This document shows, piece after piece, positions 47,061 through 58,585 of a stretch of DNA of 62,265 nucleotides. Below the pieces are notes generated by a model, which was not told the DNA's origin, searched no databases, and saw only the letters and a program-made list of their open reading frames with translations. How positions within the stretch are numbered: position 1 is the stretch's first letter; each line of letters begins with the position of its first letter. The stretch is from Zygnema cylindricum. Taxonomy: Eukaryota > Streptophyta > Zygnematophyceae > Zygnematales > Zygnemataceae. A program made the position numbers and the translations under genes. The stretch lies in NCBI GenBank assembly GCA_037447655.1, contig JBBHKE010002147.1, forward strand, positions 1 through 62,265, written 5' to 3'.

Positions 47061-48289
47061 AAAACCTTATTTTTGAGCTCACATGGTAACAAAGACATCT
47101 GTAAGATTCTTTTTTGTTGAGAACTTGCGATGGTGTTTTTATTTACCACATTAATTAAGGTTTTGAAATATTTTGATGGTTCTTAAAGTTTTTAATACGT
47201 TCAAAGTTTCACAGCTTCCAAAGTAATAAAAGTTTTTACGGTTTTAAAGTTTTATGGTTTTAAAGTTGTTTTGGAAGTTAATATTTTTTTGAATTCTTTT
47301 TACATTTGTGATATAAGTACAAAACATGTCAATAAATATCTTGAATTGACTTAGAGAATCGATATTCATTACTTTTACATGTTTCAATTTTTTTTTTGAA
47401 AAGTGAAAAAAATTGGTCTAAACAGCCATCAATTATTTTGTGACAATTGTCACAAAATTGAACTTTACCCAAAAGAGCATATAATTATTTTTTTGTTTTT
47501 TTATCATCTCACATTTAAAAAACAGATAGAAGAAAAAAAAGGTGTTCCTTAGAGTTGATTTTAGGTTTTCCAAATAGTTTTTCTTTAAATATAAATGTAA
47601 AAAATCTAAAAATGTAAAAACTTTAAAAATGTAAAAGACGTAAAATCGCATTTAAGTAGTTTAACATTTTAACTGTTTACACGAATTAGTGTGGAAAGCA
47701 TAAAACTTGGGTGAATTGTACCAATATAATAATAATAAAAATATTATTAATAATAATAATAGCGTCTGTACCCCAATATTAGAACTTGCTAACAACAAGA
47801 TACACACTATTAATGGTGAGTGGTATCATATAAGAAAAAGGAGGATATAGAAAGAAGAAACGGGGGTTGTTGAGACAAAACCTAAAAGTGAAATCGACGG
47901 CACCATCAAATCCTTAACTCTCGAAAAATTAATGAAAAATGTCACAGAAAACAATAAAAAAAGTAATGAAAAGTTGAAACCTAGGAAGTAAAATGTCCAA
48001 AAGACGGTGACGTCGCTCTTCTGGAATATCCTCTATCTTTTTCCTGTTTAAAAAAAAACCAAAAAAAAGGAAAAAAAGCCTCGAGAAAATAATTAAACAA
48101 AAAAAAAAAAAACCTAAAAAACCCATAATAAAGGATCGATTGAAATGTTGTTCTTTTTTCTCTTTAATTTCCCATAAAAATGAGCGACCCCTACTATAAT
48201 GAAAACTGAAAAACCTGTTTTCCCGAAATTTTTCCTTGAAAAAAAAAGAAGAAAAGTTTAAATTCTTGAATTTTCCATTCCCAACTGTC
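47061..48289. other. A/T-rich gene-free stretch
   Basis: Homopolymer A and T runs and ATAATAATA patches only; no recognised protein or transposon terminus. Confidence 0.5.
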
Positions 48290-48630
48290 CATCTTTCCCT
48301 TCTCATCATACACTCCCTACCTCTCCCTCCTTCCCTTCCATCCTTACGCTCCCTCCCTTTCTCTTCTCTTCATACCTTCCTACCTGTCCCTCCTTCCTTT
48401 CCCTCTTTAAACTCCTTCCCTTTCCCTTCTCTTCATACCTTCCTACCTCTCCCTCCTTCCTTTCCATCCTTACTTCTCTTCTCTTCATACCTTCCTACCT
48501 CTCACTCCCTCCTCCCTCCTCCCTCCTCTCCTTACACTCCTACCTTTTCCTTCTCCCCATACTTACTTTTCCCTCCTTCCCTTCCCTCCATCCATTACTT
48601 CCCTTTCCCTTTCCCTTCCTCTTTTATTAT
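48290..48630 (+). repeat. Pyrimidine minisatellite, about 55-60-bp unit
   Basis: Three to four units share TTCTCTTCATACCTTCCTAC and CTCCCTCCTTCCTTTCC. The shadow frames on the other strand are not genes. Confidence 0.8.
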
Positions 48631-51265
48631 TATAATTATTTTTTGAACAAAACATTAGCAAGTAAACAAACAAATAAACAAATAAATAAAAATACCATAA
48701 ATAAGCTGCCGCGTTGTATCCCACGGGGTCAAAGGGGCGTAAAACTCCATATCCATCCAAAAGTCCTAAAATATCCAGCTCATCAAGGTACACCTGGCGG
48801 CCGTCCACTATCCTGTACGGATCCTCTCCCTCTCTCTCCTTCCTCCCCCTCCCACCCCCCACCATCCTGTACGGATCCTCTCCCTCTCTCTCCTCCCCCC
48901 CTCTCCCATCTCTTTGACCAGAATTTCTCACACCAGAATAATCTCTGTTGTCCACTCCTGGACTGCCAAGTGGCAGACTCGTTGTCGCATTTCCGTTTCC
49001 AGGGTCCCTCGGGAGCTGACAGGTGACACGTGTCTTCACCAGAGAGTGCCACGTGGCAGTTTTTGAGAGTATGAGCTGGCAATTTCTGGCGCTGACATGG
49101 ACAGCTGCGGACAAAAAAATAGAGAAAAAACGTCAAAAAAGGTTTCCAAATACAAGTTTTAAAGGATTTAAGACGTTCAAAAGGTTTAGAAGGTTTTAAA
49201 GGTTTAAAGGTATTGAGGATTAAAGGTTTGAATTATCTCTACTACCATGGAATGTTTCTTCAGTTAAGATTGAGGGTTACGGATAAAGGCTTGTCTTTCA
49301 GGTTATATGTATTATTATTGACGATAAAAGTTTTTTCCTAAAAACTTATTTACATATACATTATATTTATATATTTTTCTTAATACATTTGCCTTAATAC
49401 ATATTAAAATATAAAAAAACGTTGTACAATACACCATCACCATAGTTAGTGTGAATGATGTTGTTTGCATGATATATAACATAAGTCCACATAGTATCAC
49501 AAAAACATGAAAGTTTTCCATGGGGAGTGATCCACATTATTTTGCACCAAATAAATTTTCTCGACTCAACAAAGATAACCATCAAACAAATGAAAAAAAA
49601 AACAAGTATGGTCCAAGTCAATAAGTGTGGATAGTGTGATAATGTATATTGGTGACTAGAAAATGAGCATTTAAAGGTTAAAATGAAAGTGGCGCAACTA
49701 AAGGTTAAGAAAGATAACTGGTACGATTTGGTCGCAATCAATATAAGATAAAAGTTTGTAGAAATTGATATTATTTGACAAAAATGATATAGCTGGCAAA
49801 ACTTGACAGAATTTTGTAGAAACTGAAATTGATTCTCATGTAAACAAGCTTATCTTGTATGAAACAGTCAAAGATCTGTGAACTTAGTACAACTTGCCGA
49901 GATATTCTCCACACATTCTCGAATGACTGACATAAATAATGCGTAGTTATGGAAAAAAAAGGACCTTTGCTTTCGTAGCACATTTACGAGGGAAAAAAAC
50001 ATATGTTCGTATCGAATACCCATATTTGTGGTCACGTTATGTTCTCCAAATTGTTAAAATATCAAAAAATTACAATATCAAGAATAATTTTGAGTCTCGA
50101 GGTAATTATGCAATTTTTTGTGAGATAAGGTATTTTTTTTATATTTATTTACTTTAATGGTACAATTAAGTGCTTCGATATTATACGAATATAATATAAT
50201 TCAATATCTATGGGCTTTCCCAAAAAATTATGCTCCAAGAATTATGGCTTCAAGATTTCACTTAACTTTCGTGGTTCAAAAATTTAAAGGAGAGAAATCT
50301 TTATTGTTTTATAATTTGAAGTTAAAGAAACCAAGAATCTCTTTGAATGCCATTAAAAATCTACAAAGATTGAGAGTCCTCTTAGAGTTTTTTGTTTCAA
50401 GTTTAAAAAAAAACTCCCAAAGTCTTTTGAGTTTCTCCCTTCACGCCTAAAATTAAATTAAGAATCTTAACTTAAAACACAAATCTTAAACTAAGCTTAA
50501 GAATTTATACTTAATTACACATCTTAACTTAAATAAAAACCTTTTCTTAAAAACGTCAGTCTAGATCTTAAGTATATTCTTCTTTTTTGAATTTAAACCT
50601 AGAATAGATTTCGAGTCTCAAGGTAAGTTTTGGACTTTGGGATCCAAATTTTAAAGTTTTAGGGTTTTGAGGCATTTTGAAAATATTTTTATGTAAGTTA
50701 TGGGGTAAGTTAAGGTTCTAGGCTAAAATTTTATCACTACCGTTGAAGATTTTTTAATTATCCATTATAATTATGATTTAGCTGAAAAGTGTCTGATTAT
50801 GCATTGTTATATTTAAAAAAAACAATGGAAGTTATACTCATTATATATAAAATTGGCTTAATACCCATACATTGATCACAACTAATAATTATTTCAAATT
50901 CGCTGCATTACACACTATTTCATGATTGCATATTTGACCATATGTCAATAATCCATGATATATTATATTATTATATATTATTTTATATTCTATATCTTAA
51001 ATCATATATTATAAACTTTAAATTATTTTTTTTAGATATTTTTTATTATATAATTTACATTAAATAAATTTCACGTTATGAACAAAGCCATTGCGACTTG
51101 ATTAGCGTCAAAAAATGTCGTAATAAATTATTTTTTCAAAACTCTAATTCACCACTCTAATAGTGGTGAATGGTGGAGTCCCTCCCTCTACACAAGCTAC
51201 TGTAAGGAATGAGTACCCTCCAAAACAATCTCCAACCAAACATAAATTATTACAAAATGCAGGTA
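48631..51265. other. Gene-free stretch upstream of TSR1
   Basis: It holds a short direct repeat ATCCTGTACGGATCCTCTCC (48810 and 48863) and otherwise A/T-rich DNA with no coding similarity. Open frames at 48563-49114 (minus) and 49394-49741 (minus) are not recognised and look random. Confidence 0.5.
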
Positions 51266-51482
51266 CACCGTGCATCGCTATTAGTGTTGACAACTTTTTC
51301 GCCACTTAAAACATATTTTATCCGTACACACTCGTCCGATTTTTACATGGAGACCGCCATTCGGAAGGTGCGAATCTTAGCTCTCAATCGCAACCTTCAG
51401 ATCCATAACCGGACAAGTGTGTACGGAGAAAAGATGTTTTAAGTGGCGAAAGAAACCTTGACATGAATAGCGATACACGGTG
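51266..51482. mobile_element. Best-preserved TA-flanked foldback MITE
   Basis: CACCGTGCATCGCTATTAGT at the left pairs with GAATAGCGATACACGGTG at the right. Pairing continues inward (CCACTTAAAACATATTTTAT with AAGATGTTTTAAGTGG; CGTACACACTCGTCCG with CGGACAAGTGTGTACGG), so the whole element can fold. TA flanks both ends. Confidence 0.8.
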
Positions 51483-51924
51483 TACCTTACATCATTTTCC
51501 GTATGTAATATAACAATTATATAAAAAACAAAAAAAAAAAAAAATGAAAAAAATGTCGAGTTGAACTGTAATTTAATCCATTAAAAGGATGAAGCTCATG
51601 ACACGTGTGAGTAATAGTCGGGCACCTGCCTCGATGCTACCGCCCGGGAAGAGACCGCTGGCAGATGAAGACAAAGTCATGGTCCTATACACGTGGCAGC
51701 ATGGAATAAGGAGTGAAGAATTTCAGCAGACAAAACCGTCTATTTAGTAAATTACATTCAATAATTGACGTTGACGCGTTGTCAATGCCTGTCGGCCTGT
51801 CCGATTGCCATTTCAAAGCGTGGCATTAATGCTTTTTTTTACCTTAAAACTCAATTTTCTCCGTGCACACTTGTCGGAATGTGAATCTGTCGGTTGCGAT
51901 GGAAAGGTACGATTCTAAACTGTA

Positions 51925-52252
51925 CACCGCGAATCGTAATTAGAGTAATGAAAAAATTAGAGTACAAAAACTACAAAAAACAATTAGAGTAATGAACGCT
52001 AATTTAGGGTGACGTTCCATTAGACGAAAAGTGGGGTTCGTTACTGGACGCCGTACGTTTTCGTACAGTGCCGTACATAGCCGTACCAAACATTTTTTTT
52101 TGTCAGACGAAACATCGTTACTGGAAAGCTCTGAGACGTGGCAGATTATGGTCCACGTACTTAAATAGCGTTATAAATTCTATTTCAGGTTTTGGGGTCA
52201 AAATTTAGGGGCACCGTATTAGCGTTATATACTCTAATAGCGATTGGCGGTG
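51925..52252. mobile_element. TA-flanked MITE ending 142 bp before the TSR1 start
   Basis: Ends are CACCGCGAATCGTAATTAGAG and CTCTAATAGCGATTGGCGGTG, with TA on both sides. The interior GACGTGGCAGATTATGGTCC is also found at 14710-14730. Any proximal TSR1 promoter must overlap or directly follow it. Confidence 0.75.
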
Positions 52253-52254
52253 TA

Positions 52255-52330
52255 CTGTACTCTACTGCACTGTACTATACTGCACTGTACTGTACTATAC
52301 TACACCATACTATGCTGCTACTGCTACTGT
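52255..52330 (+). repeat. TGTAC/TGCAC-rich repeat in the TSR1 leader
   Basis: A run of CTGTACTATACTGCACTGTA-like 5-bp units between the MITE and the start codon. It seems to have grown from the GTGTAC terminus of the MITE. Confidence 0.6.
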
Positions 52331-52394
52331 CGTCTCTCCATACTGCCTGCCTCTCCTTCTTTTCCTTCCGAAGAATTTTGGAGTATCGCACGCA

Positions 52395-55300
52395 ATGGCG
52401 GGAGGAAGGGCTCAGAAGAATAAGGAGCACAAGACGCGTTTTGCGTCAAAAAGCTCTCGTCAAAAGTACAAGCTCGGCAAAGGTACTTACGTGGATTTTT
52501 TCACCAGTGTGTTTTTAATTCATTGTACTTTTGTGACTTAATTTAACTACAACTGAGTGTCTAAGAAACCAGAAGCCGTTTTTTTCTATTTTTAAGCAGT
52601 TTTAATATCTTAAATTTTAGGATGAAGGTCATATACACATTAGGAGTTTTGGTTTTTAGGAGGTAGGGTTTTAGGAGTTTAGGGTTTTAAGAGTTTAGGA
52701 TTTTAAGAGTTTAGGGTTTTAGACAGTGTGACAGAAAAGATAATTGATTTGAGGAGGTAAGAGGAAGTAGAGAAAGGTGTGAGGGTTTTTTCTCATCCCA
52801 TGCTTTTTTTGAGGGTTTTTAATGGTAAAAAACCTATAAAAGTGGGGCTAGAGAGTTTTCATTTCAGTTTCATAGTTTTTGGAGAAAAAAAATTGGTGGT
52901 AGGTTTTTGAAATTTCAGGGTTTAAGGGGGTTCGGAAAGATATTTTTTCAATTAGAAAAGGTTTTATATCCTCGGGATTTTATTTTTTAGAATTTTTATA
53001 TTTTATCCTTTTTATATTTTAGGTTTTTATGTTGTTTTAGGTTTTTTTATATTTGAAGGTTTTCATATTTTAGGGTTTGTATATTTCTGGATATTTATGT
53101 TTTAGAAGTTTAATGTTTTAGGATATTTATTAGTGTTGGGTATCGAGGACCATTTGCCGATATTCGATATGTATCGAATTTCAGGTACCTGATAATCGAT
53201 ATATCGCTTCGATTTATCAAAAAGCTAAATATCGCGATATATCGCCGATATATCGATGCTTTTTAAAAAAAAAATTATAACTATTCTTGCTACTGCTGCT
53301 GCCAGTACTAGTGCTACTGCAGTTTAGTGTCATTATCCTCTTCACCTCCCATGCTGCCTCCCATTCCTTGGGAATCCATGGAGAAAACTAAAAATGTAAC
53401 CTTTCTATAATACTAGTCGCTGGAAATGGATAAGCAGTAATGGCTACCAATCTGCTTGCAGATTGGTAGGTATTTCTGCCTGAAAGCCTGAAACGCACTG
53501 CAATTTTTTTTTTTCAGATCATACTTTGACTAAATTAGTGTGAACTTTTCGTATGTGAAGTTCTCTACGTACTAAATAAGTAATTATATGAATTACAGAA
53601 TTAGTACTTTTTTGTCGGTTACATTTTGCGGCATCTACCTTTAAGTCACGGAACGAAAATCACGTCGTACGTGGCGTATCAGACAATTTGTCTTTTTCGC
53701 TAAAATAACATATTATATAAAATATTAAATTTAAAAAATACTATATATCGCAATATATATCGCGATGAGAAATAATTGGTCAGTGTGGATTGCATTATAA
53801 GATTATTTTGGTTTATTTAAGTTAAAGTTCGAAAAAAAAAGCAAAGAAAAAAATTGAAAAAAAAACAAAGTCAAAAAGAGGGGAGGAGGGGCAGGGGGGA
53901 GGGGCAGGGGAGAGGGGCAGGGGAGAGGGGGAGAAGAAAGAGGTGGTTAGGGAATATTCGTGTTTGAATTTTTGTTGTTTCAATATAAATGGTTCGGGAG
54001 TTACCATTTTGTCTTTTTTTGTAGACAAAATTGGGGTGGAAAAAAGCCATCTTTTTCTTTATATATGTTTGTAAATTTTTGTATATATAATATTATTTAG
54101 GGTTCAGGAATTGTCGCATCAAGGGGTAGCTGAAGAAATGACGATGGAAAAAAGTGATGAACATTATTTCCCCCCTTTTTTTTTTGAACTTAGAATTTAT
54201 AAGATTTTTTTTTCTAAAAAGGTGACGTCCGCTATTAGGATCAAGGGTTTAGGATTTAGGGTTTGGGGGATATTGTTTGAAGTTCTGGGATTTGGCATAG
54301 CTGAAAGGTACTTTGCCCATCACTATCAGTTTTGCACATTATTTTCTAATCACAAAAACGTCTTTACCTTTTTTTTCGATTTTTTTTTTTGACGGAGCAA
54401 GGAAAAGGCATGCCATTAGTGTTAAACAATTTTTTTTCTTCGGGCAGTTTAAGGTGTTTAAATTTATGTCCGACTGCTGGATTTTTTTTCGGAGGCAAAC
54501 AATAGTAAAGTAACGGTTTTACCTTTTGTTTGGACTAAATTTCCTTCTCTCTCTCTCTCTCTCTCTCTCTCCCTCTCACACTTAAAAAATAGTCTTACTC
54601 AATCATTTGAAGAAAATTCTGTTTGGACTTATCTCCGTGGACTAATCTCTTTCTACTCTCTCCCCTCTTTCTCTCTGTTAAAACAGTCTTACTCAAGCAT
54701 TCAAACAAATTTCTAGTTGGATCTAACTCCCTTCAATGTACTAAGGTAACAATTGATTGATTGATGAAATGGAAATTATTAAAAAAAAAGAACTGAATAG
54801 GAACAAGTACACTAAACTGGGACCAAATAAAACCCAAACTGAGAAAGTAAGGAAAACAAAAATGGGAATGCTTCCACGTGGATACATTGCGCAATATGGA
54901 CCACACGATTTGTAATTTCTTGGTTCTTTATGCTTACAAATACCCATTAATGTGGGACCATAAAGGTTCTAAAAGAAGATTTCTATAGGTTAACCTCTGA
55001 CCGTGATTAGTGTGGACCACATTTTAAAACCTTGCACACACATTTGTTTTAATGTCAACGAATATGATACAACAGTTATAAAATAAATCTTTTGTGGATC
55101 ATGACGCTTAGTTTAACCGTATGTTTTGCTAATGAAAAAGTTTATACAAAACGCTATTTTTTTACCATTGGCAACAATACACCGCCCATCACTATTCAAG
55201 TCAGTGAATTAGGGTTACCACTTTATTAGAATTAGCTACTCAAAATTATGTTATGCCAGGTAGCGCATTATGGGACCATGTTACTAAAGTGTTGTCAACT

Positions 55301-58300
55301 CTAATTTATTGGGTCAAAAAAATCCTCACTTGAATTAGCATTATTTACTCAAATAACTATGAAAGGTTTAGTTCATGTGTATCCACATCATAAAGTAAAC
55401 GTACTTAAATCTCTGTGTTCCACACTATTTACAGTAAAACTGTTTAGTTTTGGAATCTGGTGATATTTATACAATTTATGGCATTTTTGTGCCATTTATA
55501 GTTTCCAATCAGACAATTTTATATGTTAAATGTTCATCATTTCAGATATTCAGTGGAACTTTCTCTTTCTTTTTCTTTCTTTTTTTGCTTCCGACATGTT
55601 TTTGGAAACAGAGACTGTTCCTGGTTCAGTAAAAGGAAAACAGGTTGGCCATGGAGTCTTAGGAAAGGCACAAAGATTGCTTCGGACAAAACAGGTATGA
55701 CAAATTGTGTATTATTTACACCGTGTGTCGCTATTATAGTAAAGAAATCATTAGGGTGGGGTTTACATTAATGTTATTAATTCTTAGTCAGTTCTGAATG
55801 ACGTGGCTGATTAGCGTTAAGAAAAAAACAAGTATTGTGATTGATACTATTTTAGGTTCGAGGGTGTAGATTTAGAGGCACTGATAGAGTGTCATTGACA
55901 CTAATACTGATACACGTTGTACTATTCTTATTACCAGTATGATGTGTGTATTACACCGTGAATCGCTATTAGCGTCAATAACATTAATTACGTCCCAGTT
56001 TTTTTTGCCGCAATGTTTTTTTCTTAAAGCTAGTTATTTTTGTGGTTCGCAATCATCGACGCTGTCTAGAATTATTAAAGATAAAACAGTTCTCATACCA
56101 ATTATTCTTAACGTCAATAGCTATTCATGGTGTACACTGCCCGGATATTAGTGTTAAACATTTTTCGGGCACTAAAATGTCTTTAACTTTATTTTCAACC
56201 ATTGGAATTTCTTTTCGAGACAAGCAATTTAAAGGTAACTCCTTTTGATTGCTTGCCTCGAAATGGAAATCCAACAGTTGAAAATAAAGTCAAACGCCTT
56301 TGATTGCCTTCACAATGTTTAACATTAATAGCAATGGCCAATGCACTTAGTTTCTGTGTCTGATATTGGTGTAAGATTGTATGAGTTGGGTCCAAAATGG
56401 GTTATAAATTGGTGTAAGATCGAGCGCAAAACTGGTGTTAAATTGGTGTAAAATTGATGAAATTCAGTAAAATTTTGGTGTAACGATGGGTTGATGTTCT
56501 TGTGTTGTATTTGACGTTTTTTTGGGGGGGGGGAAACAGATAAGGGAGAACAAACGTGCAGAGGTTCTCGCAGAAAAGCGATTGGCTGGAGGAGCTTCAG
56601 CTCCGCCTCGGTTTGTGGTATGTGAAAGGATATTCAGTTACCTTTTTTTCCTGTTGATATACAGGAGTTGAACTTGTTTCGATAGATTTTTTTAGGAATT
56701 AAGTATTTATGTATTTGACCCAGTGAGATAAATATGACACTTTACCCCAGTACAATGGTTTAAATGTAAACAACAAACTAAACTTGCAGGGAATTATGGT
56801 ATTCCTATCACTTCTCATTTTATTTTAAGAGATCAATTGTTCACAATAGGTTGAAAAAGGAATTTACGAAAATTAAAACAATATTGTTTACCTTATACAC
56901 AATGGATTGTTATCAGTGTTAGTAACACTGATTTGGTCCAGTATTTTTATGACCTAAGCATGACAGAGTGTTAAAAATACAGATTGTTTTTTTTCTTAAC
57001 GCTAATCTGGTTGTGCACCTGGCCCTGTCCTACATTAAAATGAATTATTGTAACATAATCCCACGCTGTATATTTTTTAATCTTAATAGCGATTCATGAT
57101 GTAATGCACTGAGAATATCCAAAGATACTGGAGGAAAGTGGAATATTTTGGACCTTTGAACTCAGAGACATATACTTTTGTAAGTCCTAAACATTTTCGC
57201 AACATTAATGCTGAATAATGAATTTGGCTGCCCCTAATCATTTCCGCTCATATTTGTGTACATTAGGATACTCATCCTTCCTACCACTTGTGTAAGACAG
57301 CACCTATTCCTTTTTAGTAGTACTCTTTACAATTCCTAGTTTTCGCCTTGTTTTCTCTCTTCTTTAGGTTAATTCTGCATCGTGAAAGTCGTAATATTTG
57401 TTGCTTACAATCTTACATATCCCAATTACCGAGTTTCTCATGGAAAAAGGTGTCAATTTTCAGTTTTCATTGGTTTGTCGTCTCAAGTGGACTTGACATT
57501 ACCTTCTTTTCTCCTTGTATTCTCTCTCCTGTAGGCTTATTATTCCTATTTATCGTAGCGTTTGTTGTTTAAGATTGTGGCTTATGGAAAAATGCCTCAC
57601 TTTTCAGGTTTTGGTCAGTTTGTCGTCTCAAGTGGACTTGTCGACACTGAAATCAACACTACTTTCGGCATGTGAACCACCAGGTTCTCAAACCAAATTG
57701 ACGAACGGCAATGCAGCATCAGATGTGGTCATGGGTGATATAGAGGGAAGCATCGAGAAGAACAGAGGAACAGGTTCTATGGTGGAAGGTTGTACTGGAG
57801 GCACTACTGTGGCTGTACCACGCTATAAAATGCGGTTAACGGTGAGAAAGTAGTTTTCAAAATAGTAAGATTGTTTTAAACCTGTTTTTGTAGGTGCTCT
57901 ATTTGCGGGTTCTTTAGTTTTTTACGAATTGGAGATTCTATTTATTGGGCTCCACTTATGTTATTTGCTCTCATTGTCTCTCTCTTGTAGAACATAAATA
58001 CTATCGTACAGTTTGTACTTTGTACGGACTAGACTTTGTACGAACTGTATGATGTATGTATCAACCATTGTACGAAAAGAACAGTGCTGCCATGGCACTA
58101 CACCATGTATCGCTATTAGCGTTAATGTTTTTTTCTGCCTTTGAATCAACATTTCACCGTGCACACTTTGTCGACCTTTGCGATGGAAAGGTAAGGTTTC
58201 CTTCCGATTGACAGTCTCCAAATGAAAATCGGATGCGTTTGCCTGAAGAAACTGTTTTAAGTGGTGAAAAGAACATTAACGCTACAGGGTATTTGTCAAG

Positions 58301-58509
58301 TCTACGGTCTTCTATGTGCTTGCAGTTTCAGCTAAAGTACCGGTATCCATAGCAAGCTGATCCAACCGCTTAAAAACAGGAAGCAAAATCTATTGCGTCA
58401 AATTTGATTCGACACCGTACAAAACAATATATGTGTGAAATAGCCATATGTTTTCTTGATTACTTGCTATAGGATAAAGTATTAAAACAGTTCGTACACT
58501 TTGTCCCAT

Positions 58510-58585
<76 letters not shown>

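Noticed and set aside
48563-49136. 183- and 117-codon minus-strand frames
   Set aside because: They run antisense to pyrimidine repeats and a short direct repeat and show no domain.
53134-53785. GTGTTGGGTATCGA... region rich in ATCGATATATCG as a possible hAT-like element
   Set aside because: No convincing inverted terminus or 8-bp duplication was found at the other end.
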